Positions 26,063 to 35,442 of a DNA stretch of 64,000 nucleotides are shown one piece after another. Position 1 is the stretch's first letter. Every line of letters starts with the position of its first letter. Made by a program: the position numbers and the translations under genes. The notes under the pieces are model-generated. The model searched no databases. It worked only from the letters and a program-made list of their open reading frames with translations, and was not told where the DNA came from. This stretch comes from Nisaea nitritireducens (GTDB taxonomy: Bacteria; Pseudomonadota; Alphaproteobacteria; Thalassobaculales; Thalassobaculaceae): positions 22,914 to 86,913 of the forward strand of contig NZ_JACZFS010000051.1 in assembly GCF_014904795.1 (NCBI RefSeq). The letters are read 5' to 3'.

Positions 26063-26683
26063 TCAGCCCTCCGGGCCGGGCTTATCCGGTCTGTTTTCTG
26101 GAGTTTTCCTGACCTTGTCGCGCAGGTTTTCGAGCTGCGCACGAAAGCCCTCGGCATCGCCATATTCCACGAAATTCCTGTAGCGCGGATGGCGTGTGCG
26201 CACGCGCAGCGCATGCTTGATCGGACACCAGTACTGCTCCGAGCGGCTGGCAACTTCGCGTGCGAGGGCGATGACCCCGTTCGCGTAGCCGCAGTACCAG
26301 CAGTTCAGTTTTTCAATCCCATTGAGATAGCTCAGACGGTGGCGGTCAACGATCACATGGTCCGAGCGCTTCACCCGCTCCATCCCCCACGCGGTGAAGC
26401 AGACGAGTTGAAAGATCCAGACCCCGAGATCCAGAAGGGCGATCGGTATGATCAGCCCGTAGACAGCCGGGGCTACGATCAGGCTTGCCAGCGGCGATCG
26501 CTTCAAAAACGTGACGAGGCTGGTTTTCAGCAACTTGTGTTGACGGTTGACGCTATCTTCGAAGACAGCGCGCCCCTCTTCCACGCGGTAGCGAAACTGG
26601 TCACGTTGCGCCTCCAGCTTACGCTCGAGTTCATCTTCCAGACGCACCAGGCGCCGGACCAGATCGTCGATCTCATCTTCCAT
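26063..26683 (-). CDS. Conserved hypothetical membrane protein with Cys motifs
   Basis: A 206-residue protein of unknown function. It has an N-terminal charged coiled-coil (residues ~1-55), one or two hydrophobic segments (LASLIVAPAVYGLIIPIALLD), then conserved-looking cysteine and histidine motifs CWYCGYANG and WCPIKHALR that could bind metal or haem. ATG 26683 has GAAAGG upstream; the frame continues to 26749 without a better start. Confidence 0.75.
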   Translation of the reverse strand: MEDEIDDLVRRLVRLEDELERKLEAQRDQFRYRVEEGRAVFEDSVNRQHKLLKTSLVTFLKRSPLASLIVAPAVYGLIIPIALLDLGVWIFQLVCFTAWGMERVKRSDHVIVDRHRLSYLNGIEKLNCWYCGYANGVIALAREVASRSEQYWCPIKHALRVRTRHPRYRNFVEYGDAEGFRAQLENLRDKVRKTPENRPDKPGPEG

Positions 26684-26937
26684 CGTGATACCTTTCCCAG
26701 CAATCCTATCGCTTGACGACATCTTGGTGCTGGGAACAAGGCATCCCATCGCCCGATCTGTTCGATCCTACACGACAAGAACGCCAACATCTTGGTTTCA
26801 ATGACGAACATGAAACAGGACCTGTGAACCGCAGAGACCGATCTTCATCATTGTCAGGAAAGCTTCAGCGCCTCGACCCTGTCGCGGCGTAACTGATTCC
26901 GAAGCGCCGTTGAAATCGGCAACCGGTTTTTGAAAGG

Positions 26938-27013
26938 TGGTGGGCCCGGAGGGATTCGAACCCCCGACAACACCGTTATGAGCGGTGCGTTCTAACCGCT
27001 GAACTACAGGCCC
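26938..27013 (-). tRNA. tRNA-Ile2 (anticodon CAU), CCA encoded
   Basis: A 76-nt cloverleaf with perfect acceptor pairing except one G-U (GGGCCTG / CGGGCCC), T-loop GTTCGAATC and encoded CCA. The anticodon loop reads CTCATAA. The acceptor G1-C72, A73 and short variable loop resemble tRNA-Ile2, whose C34 becomes lysidine to read AUA. It does not look like initiator tRNA, and elongator Met is less likely. Confidence 0.85.
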
Positions 27014-27100
27014 TATTCCGGCGGAAAGCACGGGACAGGTGTTATGCGCACCGATGGCGGTGCCGTCAACCAGCCAGCGCACTCCGGACCGGACAGAGCA

Positions 27101-27130
27101 TAAAAAAAGCCCGGCCGTCGAGGGCCGGGC
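27101..27130 (-). terminator. Intrinsic terminator upstream-facing the DUF4170 / aceA unit
   Basis: On the minus strand GCCCGGCC-CTCGA-GGCCGGGC is followed by seven T's, a textbook Rho-independent terminator placed ~90 bases after the DUF4170 stop. Confidence 0.85.
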
Positions 27131-27221
27131 AGTCAGGCTTTATCGGACCCCCGATCGGATAACCGATCAAGAAATGATCCGAGCCGCCAGGGATTGATCC
27201 GTCTGGTGGTTGGCGCCCGGC

Positions 27222-27419
27222 TCAGCTGGCGGCGCCTTCCTGCACGATGGTGTAGCGCGCTGTGCAAATGCTGCGGGTCTCGCTGGCGATGCGGTCCCAG
27301 ACCTGCCGGGCTTCACCCTGATCGCCGAACGGGCCGAACATACGTTCGGTGCCGTCGATCAGCTGGCTGAAGCGGGTGTCGGTATATTCCCCGCCGATGA
27401 CCCAAAACCGATTGCTCAT
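27222..27419 (-). CDS. DUF4170 small protein
   Basis: A 65-residue protein with the DUF4170 pattern ([39 protein letters not shown]). AAGGAGAGAG lies upstream of the ATG. Function unknown. It is encoded 90 bases after aceA on the same strand, separated by a long hairpin, and is probably in the same transcript. Confidence 0.85.
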   Translation of the reverse strand: MSNRFWVIGGEYTDTRFSQLIDGTERMFGPFGDQGEARQVWDRIASETRSICTARYTIVQEGAAS

Positions 27420-27446
27420 TCTCTCTCTCCTTCTGCTCTGCCGGTT

Positions 27447-27507
27447 GTCCGGGAGCCGGCGGACGGAAATGGGTGGTGCCCGTCCGCCGGCCCCAAACCT
27501 CCCGGAC
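27447..27507 (-). promoter_or_regulatory. Long intercistronic hairpin between aceA and DUF4170 gene
   Basis: A bipartite stem: GTCCGGGAG (27447-27455) with CTCCCGGAC (27499-27507), and inside it CCGGCGGACGG (27456-27466) with CCGTCCGCCGG (27480-27490). Both arms are perfect. It begins three bases after the aceA stop. Lacking a T-run, it could be an mRNA-stabilising structure or a partial terminator that adjusts expression. Confidence 0.65.
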
Positions 27508-27509
27508 CT

Positions 27510-28814
27510 TTATTCCGCTGCCGTACGGGCGGCTTCCTCGTCTTCGTAGAACTGGGCTTCCTCGGTGGAGCCGGTCAGCGCCGTGGTCGAGGAGGCATCG
27601 CCCTTGATCGCGGTTGCCACTGCGTCGAAATACCCGGTGCCAACCTCACGCTGATGCTTGGTCGCGCTGTAGCCTTTGGCTTCGGCGGCGAATTCCGCAT
27701 CCTGCAACTCCGAATAGGCCGCCATGCCCCGGTCGCGGTAGCCGGAGGCCAGCTCGAACATGCCGTAGTTGAGGGAGTGGAAACCGGCCAGGGTGACGAA
27801 CTGGTACTTGTAGCCCATGGCGCCGATCTCGCGCTGGAAGCGGGCGATATCGTCCTTGTCGAGATTGGCCGTCCAGTTGAAGGACGGTGAGCAGTTATAG
27901 GCCAGCATCTGGTCCGGGAATTCCTTGCGGATGGCTTCGGCAAAGCGCTTGCACTGCTCCAGGTCCGGGGTCGAGGTTTCCATCCAGAGCAGGTCGGAAT
28001 AGGGCGCATAGGCCAGCGAACGGGCGACGCAGCGCTCGAAGCTGGTGCCGTCCTTCAGACGGAAGAAGCCTTCGGCAGTCCGCTCACCGGTCAGGAACGG
28101 GCGGTCCCGTTCATCCACGTCGCTGGTGACCAGCTTGGCGCTTTCGGCATCGGTACGGCAGATCACCAGCGTCGGCACGCCCTCTACATCGGCGGCGAGA
28201 CGGGCCGCGTTCAGGGTGTTGATGTGCTGCTGCGTCGGCACCAGCACCTTGCCGCCCATATGGCCGCACTTCTTTTCGGAGGCGAGCTGGTCCTCGAAAT
28301 GGACCGCCGCGGCGCCGGCATCGATATAGGCCCGGGTCAGCTCATAAGCGTTCAGCGCCCCACCGAAACCGGCCTCGCAATCGGCGATGATCGGCAGCAT
28401 CCAGTCGGTGTTGTCGTCGCCTTCCAGATGATGGATCTGGTCGGTCCGCAGCAGGGAGTTGTTGATCTTGCGAGCCAGCTCCGGGCCACTGTTTGCCGGA
28501 TAGAGGCTCTGGTCCGGATACATGGAACCGGCGACATTAGCGTCCGCCGCGACCTGCCAGCCGGAAAGGTATACCGCCTTCAGGCCTGCCTTCGCCATCT
28601 GCACCGCCTGGCCGCCGGTGACGGCGCCAAGGGAATGCACAAAATCTTCCTCATGGATGCTCTTCCAGAGCCGCTCCGCGCCCTTGCGGGCAAGGCTGTG
28701 CTCGATACGGACGGTGCCGCGCAGACGCTCCACATCTTCCCGGCTGTAATCGCGCTTCACATTGTCGAAGCGACCGGACGCGGTGGATGTCAGATTTTCG
28801 AAGTCCTGGGACAT
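27510..28814 (-). CDS. aceA: Isocitrate lyase
   Basis: A 434-residue key glyoxylate-shunt enzyme that splits isocitrate into succinate and glyoxylate. The active-site loop [10 protein letters not shown] carries Cys183. Other signatures are [21 protein letters not shown]-like [12 protein letters not shown], and NCSPSFNW late in the protein. ATG 28814 has GAGGAGAG upstream; the longer frame to 28916 is disfavoured. It is divergent from a RamB/ScfR-type regulator, which probably controls it according to acetate or fatty-acid availability. The shared ~260-bp region contains short AT-rich repeats (TTGAAAATCATGAAAATC). Confidence 0.96.
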   Translation of the reverse strand: MSQDFENLTSTASGRFDNVKRDYSREDVERLRGTVRIEHSLARKGAERLWKSIHEEDFVHSLGAVTGGQAVQMAKAGLKAVYLSGWQVAADANVAGSMYPDQSLYPANSGPELARKINNSLLRTDQIHHLEGDDNTDWMLPIIADCEAGFGGALNAYELTRAYIDAGAAAVHFEDQLASEKKCGHMGGKVLVPTQQHINTLNAARLAADVEGVPTLVICRTDAESAKLVTSDVDERDRPFLTGERTAEGFFRLKDGTSFERCVARSLAYAPYSDLLWMETSTPDLEQCKRFAEAIRKEFPDQMLAYNCSPSFNWTANLDKDDIARFQREIGAMGYKYQFVTLAGFHSLNYGMFELASGYRDRGMAAYSELQDAEFAAEAKGYSATKHQREVGTGYFDAVATAIKGDASSTTALTGSTEEAQFYEDEEAARTAAE

Positions 28815-29074
28815 GGATGCTCTCCTCAATTGCGCGGCACTGCCGCTTTCCTCCGGATCGATGCCGGGCCTCTCGCCCGATGTGCACCGCAACACTGAGA
28901 AGACCGTGCAACGCAAAACAGAAAGCGTCCATAAGCTATTGAAAGTAAAAAGGTAAATCTGTCAAAGCTGTAAAATTAAATCAGCCTGTTTTGAAAATCA
29001 TGAAAATCATTGTGCAGGCGCGAAAGAACCATAAGGTGGAAGAAAGCCCGCTAATCATAATGAAGGAACAGGGC

Positions 29075-30511
29075 ATGGAGGGACTTGACCGCAAGGCGAT
29101 GCTGGGGCCGAAGATCCGCCGTTTCCGAAGCGATCTCGGCATGAGCCAGACGGAAATGGCCGGCGAGATCGGCATCTCACCGAGCTATCTGAACCTGATC
29201 GAGCACAATCAGCGGCCGGTCACGGTCCCGCTGTTGTTCAAGCTGGGACAGGCCTTCGAGCTGGATCTGAAACAGTTCGCCGAGGACGACGACGCCAAGA
29301 CCGTCGCCGAACTCGTCGAGGTGTTCGGCGATCCGCTGTTCCGGGACCAGCCCGTGCGCCCGGCCGAACTGCAGGAATTCGCCGCCCGCTCCCCGAACGC
29401 GGCCCAGGCCATGCTGCGACTTTACCAGGCCTATCGACAGGTCTGGGAGAACGCCCGCGCAGGCTCCGCCACCGCCGGACGTGACCCTTTGCCCGATCCG
29501 GGTCAGCCGCTTTCCCCGGTCGAGGCCGTGCGTGACATGCACCAGCGCGAGGCAAATCATTTTCCGGAACTGGAGGACGCGGCAGAAACGCTCTGGCGGG
29601 AGGCCGGACTGGAGCGCAACGATTTGTTCCGGGGGCTTGCCGAGCATCTTTCCCGGCAGGAAGGCATCGCGGTCAAGGTGATGCCGGTCCATGTCATGAC
29701 CGACACGCTCAGGCGCTACGATGCACATGGCCGCCGCATCCTGCTGTCGGAAGCGCTTCTTGTGTCGGGGCGCTGTTTTCAGCTCGCCTCCCAGATCGCC
29801 GCGCTGGCCCATCACGAGTTGATCGAGAGCATTATCGACCGGCTGGAGCCGGCGGATGCGGAAACCCGAAACCTGCTGTTCGTGGCGCTCTGCAATTATT
29901 TCGCCGGCGCGGTGCTCATGCCTTATGAGGATTTCCGCAGCTCCGCTCAGGAACTGCGGCACGATCTCGAACTGTTGCGCCGCCGCTTCGGTGCCAGTTT
30001 CGAGCAGGTCGCACATCGGCTGACCACGCTGCAGCGCGCTGGCGCCCGGGGTATTCCGTTTTTCTTCATCCGGGTCGATGCCGCCGGCAATGTTTCAAAG
30101 CGGCTCAATGGCGGCGGCTTCCAGTTCGCCCGCTATGGCGGCACCTGCCCGCGCTGGGTGGTGCACGAGGCCTTCCGCACGCCCGGGCAAGTGCATACGC
30201 AGATCGCCCGCATGCCGGACGAAACCACTTTCTTCACCATCGCCCGCACGCTGGACAGCGCTGGCGGCTGGCACGAACAGCTGCAACCGCAATTCGCCGT
30301 CGGCCTTGGCTGCGAGATCAGGGATGCGAAACATCTGGTCTATGCGGATGGGCTGGACCTGCCGAAAGCGACCGGCGCCACACCGGTCGGCGTCAGCTGC
30401 CGGCTGTGCGAGCGGCTCGATTGCAGCCAACGCGCCTACCCGCCGCTAAACCGGACGATCCGTGCGGATCAGCATATGAAGAAGGCATCGGCCTTTACGT
30501 TCGAGAACTGA
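29075..30511 (+). CDS. ScfR/RamB-type short-chain fatty acyl transcriptional regulator
   Basis: A 478-residue regulator: XRE helix-turn-helix (about 10-65, IRRFRSDLGMSQTEMAGEIGIS... LIEHNQRPVT), an IrrE/ImmA-like middle domain (about 170-300; the peptidase HExxH is degenerate, ALAHHELIES), and a C-terminal DUF2083 domain with cysteine motif SCRLCERLDCSQRAYPP. Homologues (RamB, MccR/PccR) control glyoxylate and methylcitrate genes by sensing acyl-CoA. ATG 29075 has GAAGGA at good spacing; several upstream in-frame starts exist. Divergent to aceA. Confidence 0.92.
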   Translation: MEGLDRKAMLGPKIRRFRSDLGMSQTEMAGEIGISPSYLNLIEHNQRPVTVPLLFKLGQAFELDLKQFAEDDDAKTVAELVEVFGDPLFRDQPVRPAELQEFAARSPNAAQAMLRLYQAYRQVWENARAGSATAGRDPLPDPGQPLSPVEAVRDMHQREANHFPELEDAAETLWREAGLERNDLFRGLAEHLSRQEGIAVKVMPVHVMTDTLRRYDAHGRRILLSEALLVSGRCFQLASQIAALAHHELIESIIDRLEPADAETRNLLFVALCNYFAGAVLMPYEDFRSSAQELRHDLELLRRRFGASFEQVAHRLTTLQRAGARGIPFFFIRVDAAGNVSKRLNGGGFQFARYGGTCPRWVVHEAFRTPGQVHTQIARMPDETTFFTIARTLDSAGGWHEQLQPQFAVGLGCEIRDAKHLVYADGLDLPKATGATPVGVSCRLCERLDCSQRAYPPLNRTIRADQHMKKASAFTFEN

Positions 30512-30697
30512 GCCAGGGCACCGAACGCGGCGAGCTGGCGGCCCGCACTCCGGACCAAGGCACTGTGACCAAAAACACACCGGGAACTCACATCCTTTCC
30601 GGACGGTGGCTCCTCTACCCTGCGGCGGGTTATGGTAGGAGCCAATCAACCATAAACACCGCAAAGCAATTGCGGCCGACCCTGAACAGGCAAGCAT

Positions 30698-31522
30698 GTG
30701 ACAGCAGCCCCGCCCCCTACCCGGCACCGGAAGTTCCGCGCCATCTTCATCTCGGATATCCACCTGGGAACCCGGCATTGCCAGGCTGAATTATTTACCG
30801 AGTTCATGAACAAGCATGAGTCAGACCGGATCTATCTGATCGGCGATATCGTCGATGGCTGGCGGCTCAAGAAGTCATGGTACTGGCCCCAGTCTCACGA
30901 AAACGCAGTTCAATTGGTGTTGAGAAAAGCGAAAACCGGCGCAGAGGTTTGCTACATCCCCGGGAACCATGACGAGTTCGTCCGGCGGTATGCAGGCCGC
31001 AGGATCGACGGGGTGGAGATACGCGATCATGTGATCCATACGACGGCGAATGGCCGCCGCTATCTGGTAACGCACGGCGACCAGTACGACGTGGTGATCC
31101 AGAACGCCAAATGGCTGGCCTATCTCGGGGACTGTTTCTACGAGTTCGCCCTCTGGACAAACACCTGGCTGAACTGGGTGCGCGGGCATATGGGGCTGAA
31201 ATACTGGTCGTTGGGCGCCTTCGCGAAACGCCATGTGAAGAGCTTCGTCAACATCATCAGCGACTTCGAGGCCGTGGTCGCGGAAGAGGTCCGGGACCAG
31301 GAGCTGGACGGTGTGATCTGCGGTCATATCCATCACGCCATGAGCCGGGAGATGAACGGTATTCACTACGTCAATACCGGCGACTGGGTCGAAAGCTGCA
31401 CAGCGGTCGTCGAGCATCATGACGGCACCCTGGAAGTGCTCTATTGGGAAGAGCTGTCGCAGGAGCTGGAGCGTTATTCCGGGATCGCGCTCGATCCGGA
31501 ATATGATAAACGGGCTTCGTAA
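30698..31522 (+). CDS. PlcP-like calcineurin metallophosphoesterase (UDP-diacylglucosamine hydrolase fold)
   Basis: A 274-residue metallophosphoesterase. Metal ligands: SDIHLG (Asp20, His22), GDIVDGW (Asp50), GNHDE (Asn90, His91), HGDQYD and GHIHH. The segment LKKSWYWPQSHENAVQ and the C-terminal NTGDWVESCTAVVEHHDG match the PlcP family as I remember it; PlcP cleaves phospholipids to diacylglycerol under phosphate starvation. Automated annotation often labels it LpxH, but the size and the glycosyltransferase next door favour PlcP. Start is GTG 30698. No convincing Pho box was found upstream. Confidence 0.85.
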   Translation: MTAAPPPTRHRKFRAIFISDIHLGTRHCQAELFTEFMNKHESDRIYLIGDIVDGWRLKKSWYWPQSHENAVQLVLRKAKTGAEVCYIPGNHDEFVRRYAGRRIDGVEIRDHVIHTTANGRRYLVTHGDQYDVVIQNAKWLAYLGDCFYEFALWTNTWLNWVRGHMGLKYWSLGAFAKRHVKSFVNIISDFEAVVAEEVRDQELDGVICGHIHHAMSREMNGIHYVNTGDWVESCTAVVEHHDGTLEVLYWEELSQELERYSGIALDPEYDKRAS

Positions 31523-31573
31523 GACTCCAGGGTGACGCCCCCCAGCATCGGTGATGTGCTTTAGGATTGAGAT

Positions 31574-32602
31574 ATGACGTCGATACTCATCGTCACGGAT
31601 GCCTGGCTTCCGCAGGTCAACGGCGTCGTCCGTTCTCTGGAATGGACGGCACGGGAGCTGAAGAAAATGGGTGTCCGGGTAGAGTTTCTATCGCCGCAGG
31701 AATTCGTGACCATCCCGTGCCCGACCTACCCTGACATCCGGCTCTCCCTGACACATCGCCGTGCCGTTCAGCGACGCATGGCCGCCTATGGATGCGAGCA
31801 TCTGCATATCGCGACAGAAGGCCCGCTCGGATTGCTGGCGGCCTCCGCCGCTCGGCGCATGGGGATGTCCTACACAACCGGGTATCACACGCGGTTTCCG
31901 GAATATGTGGAGGCACGCTGGCCGCTTCCGGTCTCCTGGTTCTATGCCTGGTTCCGCAGGTTCCATAATTTCGGCGCCGGCTGCATGGTCGCGACGGAAA
32001 CGCTGCGAGCAGATCTTGAGAGCCGGGGCTTCCGGAATCTGAAGATGTGGTCCCGCGGGGTGGATGCTGATCTGTTCCGACCGACCGAAGCCTCCGTGCT
32101 GCCGCCGGACCTGCCGCGGCCGATCTTCATCAATGTCGGACGCGTTTCGGTCGAGAAGAACATCAAGGCCTTCCTGGATCTGGATCTGCCCGGCTCGAAA
32201 GTCATCGTCGGTGACGGCCCGCAGCTGGCCAGCCTTCGCGAGGAATATCCGGAAGCCTATTTCACGGGCGCGAAATCCGGAGAAGATCTCGCCAGGCACT
32301 TTGCCAGCGCCGACGTCTTCGTCTTTCCCTCGCTGACGGACACGTTCGGGCTGGTACTGCTTGAAGCGCTGGCCTGCGGTGTTCCGGTTGCCGCCTATCC
32401 GGTCATGGGGCCCCGCGATGTCATCGGCGATAGTGGTGCCGGCATTCTCTCCGAAGACCTGCGCCAGGCCGCCCTCGATGCCTTGAAGATCCCGGCTGAC
32501 CGTTGTCGCGCCTGGGCCCTCAAATACAGCTGGGCATCCTGCACGCAGCAATTTCTGGATAATGCCGTAGCGGCTCAAACGTCACAGGAAACCGGGCTTT
32601 AG
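31574..32602 (+). CDS. GT4-family glycosyltransferase (Agt-like diacylglycerol glycosyltransferase)
   Basis: A 342-residue GT-B glycosyltransferase. N-domain: VTDAWLPQVNGVVRSLEWTA; acceptor-side HIATEGPLG and GYHTRFPEY. C-domain: FINVGRVSVEKNIKAFLDL, VGDGPQL, and the donor motif FPSLTDTFGLVLLEALACGVPVAA. Located 51 bases after the PlcP-like gene. In marine and soil alphaproteobacteria plcP and agt form an operon that replaces phospholipids with glycolipids; this pair fits that arrangement. Sugar donor undetermined. Confidence 0.9.
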   Translation: MTSILIVTDAWLPQVNGVVRSLEWTARELKKMGVRVEFLSPQEFVTIPCPTYPDIRLSLTHRRAVQRRMAAYGCEHLHIATEGPLGLLAASAARRMGMSYTTGYHTRFPEYVEARWPLPVSWFYAWFRRFHNFGAGCMVATETLRADLESRGFRNLKMWSRGVDADLFRPTEASVLPPDLPRPIFINVGRVSVEKNIKAFLDLDLPGSKVIVGDGPQLASLREEYPEAYFTGAKSGEDLARHFASADVFVFPSLTDTFGLVLLEALACGVPVAAYPVMGPRDVIGDSGAGILSEDLRQAALDALKIPADRCRAWALKYSWASCTQQFLDNAVAAQTSQETGL

Positions 32603-32610
32603 CCGGAGCT

Positions 32611-34146
32611 TTACCCGGCCAGCGCGACCGGGGTGGTTTTTTCCCGTGCCTTCAGAAGCTCTTCCGTCAGCCCGCCCCCGGCATCGGTGATCCGCAGCGG
32701 CTCGAAACACTTCTCGAACTGCGACGGCAGCGGGACCAGCGGCGTGTAGGCTGAGCGCAGGCCATCGCTCATCGCACAATAGGTCAGTGGCGGTTCTTTG
32801 CGCGATTGGCTCATCTGCCTCAAGTTGCCCAGGTTAATTCTACCGCCGAAGCGGTGCAGCGGGCGGATCATCGCCAGCGCCGTCTGATCCAAGTCGAAAT
32901 GCCTGCGCCAATGCCAGGCGTGTTTGACCGTATGGCGGGCCAGGGCGCGTTTACGGCCCTTGAACTGCATGAGGTCGGCGACAAAGGGCACGACTTTCTC
33001 AAGCGGCTCCTTCGGCCATTCGACGACCTTTTGCCCGTCCATATCGCTGAGCAGAAGATTGGGCATCAGACGGCCGGCCCGAGCCGCATCGTCGAAATAC
33101 GGGGTTCCAAGAATCGGAATGGTCAGAGACAGCAGTCCCGGCAGGGGAATGGTCGGATCCTCCAGCACCGCGTTCAACTGGCTGTCCACATCGGCGATGG
33201 TCTGCTGGGAAAAATCGACGATCATTCCATAGTCGAAGAACATGCCGTTCTCGGCGCATAGTTTCGTCAATGCGCGCGGGTCCGACGTCAGGCTCTGCTT
33301 CTTGTTGAAGGATCTGAGAACTTCGGGATCAAAAGATTCCACGCCGGAAAAAATACCCTTGCAGCCATTCCTGGCCATCAGTTCGACATTTTCCGGATGC
33401 TTGAAAAAATCCCCTGTGACCAGAGCGCCCCACCCACGGAACTGCCCTTGTCGCCAGCGCTCTCCGATCAGCTCAACGCGTCGCTCGAAACTTTGCCGGT
33501 CGTTGCCGTAGAAATTGTTGTCCAGAACCATGACACCCAGCACGCGCTTCATGGCGTCGAGCTGACTTGTGATGGATTGTTCCGAGTGGGACACGAATTT
33601 CCGCCCCTCCCCGGTGAGGGAGCAGAACGAGCAGGCGAAATTGCAGTTCTTCGTCGTCTCCAGATATCCAACACCCATCGACGGCACAGCGAGATCGAAC
33701 CGCGGCGCAGTGCTCTCGGAAACGTAGTCGGATCCCCACAGATCTTCGATTACCTGCGGTATTTCCTCCACGTCGCCCTGGCAGGCGTAGTCGAAACTCT
33801 CGGCGCAGATACTGGGCAGTGCGCGGGCAATCGGGCCGCCGATCACCGTGACGACCGCGGGGTTGGCGTTTCTGAAATAAGCGGAAAGCTGATGCGCCCG
33901 GTCGAAGGCTGCCGTCAGGCCGGTGAAAATGACGAGGTCGGGCCAGTCGAACAACCGCGTATCCAGCAGCGCCCCATGAAACACCTCGTCCCAGACCCGC
34001 ACGTTACACAGATCGGCATTGAAATGGCCGGCCAGATAGTACGGCGCCATCGCTCGCGGGATGAACCAACGCGTGGGCGTCGATGACCGCCACGGGTCGA
34101 AATAGGCATTGATGATCAGAACATTCTGTTTTCTTTTCAAGCGCAT
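32611..34146 (-). CDS. B12-binding radical SAM protein
   Basis: A 511-residue enzyme. The N-terminal ~150 residues form a cobalamin-binding-type Rossmann domain (NVLIINAYFDPW, LVIFTGLTAAFDRA, VTVIGGPIARALP) without an obvious DxHxxG base-off histidine. The radical SAM cluster is CNFACSFC (CxxxCxxC) near residue 175, followed by the SAM region GVESFDPEVL. Function unknown; methylation or ring formation on lipids or cofactors is typical of the class. It converges on the glycosyltransferase with an 8-base gap. ATG 34146 preferred over TTG 34152. Confidence 0.88.
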   Translation of the reverse strand: MRLKRKQNVLIINAYFDPWRSSTPTRWFIPRAMAPYYLAGHFNADLCNVRVWDEVFHGALLDTRLFDWPDLVIFTGLTAAFDRAHQLSAYFRNANPAVVTVIGGPIARALPSICAESFDYACQGDVEEIPQVIEDLWGSDYVSESTAPRFDLAVPSMGVGYLETTKNCNFACSFCSLTGEGRKFVSHSEQSITSQLDAMKRVLGVMVLDNNFYGNDRQSFERRVELIGERWRQGQFRGWGALVTGDFFKHPENVELMARNGCKGIFSGVESFDPEVLRSFNKKQSLTSDPRALTKLCAENGMFFDYGMIVDFSQQTIADVDSQLNAVLEDPTIPLPGLLSLTIPILGTPYFDDAARAGRLMPNLLLSDMDGQKVVEWPKEPLEKVVPFVADLMQFKGRKRALARHTVKHAWHWRRHFDLDQTALAMIRPLHRFGGRINLGNLRQMSQSRKEPPLTYCAMSDGLRSAYTPLVPLPSQFEKCFEPLRITDAGGGLTEELLKAREKTTPVALAG

Positions 34147-34294
34147 ACCCAAATTTCAGATCGACATTCGGAAAGCCCGATCGTGGCAGGTTATTCAACT
34201 CTCGCGGTTTGGTCTGTGGCATTGTCCAGTTGACAATCACCGCCACGATGAGCGGATATCCCTCCTCGCTTCACGAACTTGATCAAAGGTCTTC

Positions 34295-35404
34295 ATGGAA
34301 GACGCATCCCTGAACATTGCTCAAACCCTGAGCGCGCACCCTACTTTCGCAAATCTCGGCCCGGAGACCATACAAGCGATCGCCTCCGTTTCAAGAATGA
34401 CGGAAGCCTCGCCGGGCGAGCTGATTGTTCAGGAAGGCGATGAAAAAACGGATCTTTTTCTGTTCGTGTCAGGCTCTGCCGATGCTGTCAGGGAGTCCAG
34501 TGACGGAGACTCCGTCATTCTCAACTCGATCGCTGCCGGAGACTGTATCGGCGAGTTGGCATTCCTCGATGGCGGTAGCCGGTCTGCATCCGTCCGGGCG
34601 ACGACGCCCTGCACGCTGATCATGATCCCGGCGGACGCCCTGCGAAACGCCGCAAATGCATCGGCAGTCATCGGTGAGCTGAAAGGCGCGCTTGCATCGG
34701 TCGTTGTCAAACGGGCGCGCAGCCTCAGCGATGAAATGCTCGCTTCGCTTCGGAAGCAGCTTGAGATCAAGACGATCCAGAATCAGTTCGGATACTTTCT
34801 GATCTTCACCATCGCGATCTACATGATCTCGACGACGCTGTTCTATCTGGTTGCCGAAGATTACGTGAAGGACATCTACGACCCCGGCTTTTCCTGGCAG
34901 ACCGTCGTCTTTCTGGCCATTCCGTGCCTGCTCATTATACGGATGATGCGTATTCCGCTGGCCGATCTGGGGATCAGGCGGGAAGGATTGTGGCGATCGT
35001 TCCGAGAGACGATTGTCATCTGCGTGCTGATCACCATTCCGGTGGCTGTCTACCTTGTCTGGTTCAAGCCGGAAACGTCAGGAAACGCGCCCGGCGCAAA
35101 CGTCGATATGTTTTTCCTCGTGCAGTATTTTCTGCATACGGTCGTTCAGGAAGTCGGCTCGCGCGGTCTTCTACAGGGGTTGTTCCAGAAATTTCTCGAC
35201 GACACCAAAGGCCACCGCGCCGTGCTGTTGACGAGCACGATTTTCGCATCGCTCCACCTGACATTCGGTGTCGATGCCGTCGCAATCACGTTCTTTGCCA
35301 GCATCATTTTCGGCTACGTGTATTTGCGGCAGAAGAACCTGCTCGGCGTTACCCTCCTTCACTATTGGCTTGGCGTTCTGGCGGCAGTCGCGGTTGCTTT
35401 TTAA
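34295..35404 (+). CDS. Cyclic nucleotide-binding domain fused to CPBP/CAAX-type membrane protease
   Basis: A 369-residue fusion. Residues ~15-140 are a CRP-type cNMP-binding domain with the phosphate-binding cassette GELAFLDGGSRSASVRA (Glu87, Arg96). A charged linker leads to about six TM helices (from ~165) with CPBP protease motifs: QEVGSRG (Gln285-Glu286, Arg290), FASLH (His321) and LHYWLG (His356). The usual EExxxR first glutamate is Gln here. It may be a cAMP- or cGMP-gated intramembrane protease. It is divergent from the radical SAM gene across 148 bp. I have not seen this domain combination described. Confidence 0.85.
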   Translation: MEDASLNIAQTLSAHPTFANLGPETIQAIASVSRMTEASPGELIVQEGDEKTDLFLFVSGSADAVRESSDGDSVILNSIAAGDCIGELAFLDGGSRSASVRATTPCTLIMIPADALRNAANASAVIGELKGALASVVVKRARSLSDEMLASLRKQLEIKTIQNQFGYFLIFTIAIYMISTTLFYLVAEDYVKDIYDPGFSWQTVVFLAIPCLLIIRMMRIPLADLGIRREGLWRSFRETIVICVLITIPVAVYLVWFKPETSGNAPGANVDMFFLVQYFLHTVVQEVGSRGLLQGLFQKFLDDTKGHRAVLLTSTIFASLHLTFGVDAVAITFFASIIFGYVYLRQKNLLGVTLLHYWLGVLAAVAVAF

Positions 35405-35442
35405 GATCCCGCCTTCGTCACGAATGAAGTGAATTCTGTCGT

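Noticed and set aside
26938..27013. Call as initiator or elongator tRNA-Met
   Set aside because: G1-C72 paired acceptor excludes the initiator, and the overall sequence resembles tRNA-Ile2 (CAU); modification by TilS cannot be seen from DNA, so some doubt remains.
30512..30697. Pho box upstream of the PlcP-like gene
   Set aside because: No convincing CTGTCAT direct repeat was found in the gap.
30698..31522. LpxH (UDP-2,3-diacylglucosamine hydrolase) label
   Set aside because: The motif pattern WYWPQSH and the Agt-like neighbour favour PlcP; alphaproteobacteria usually use LpxI for that lipid A step. LpxH cannot be wholly excluded without a tree.
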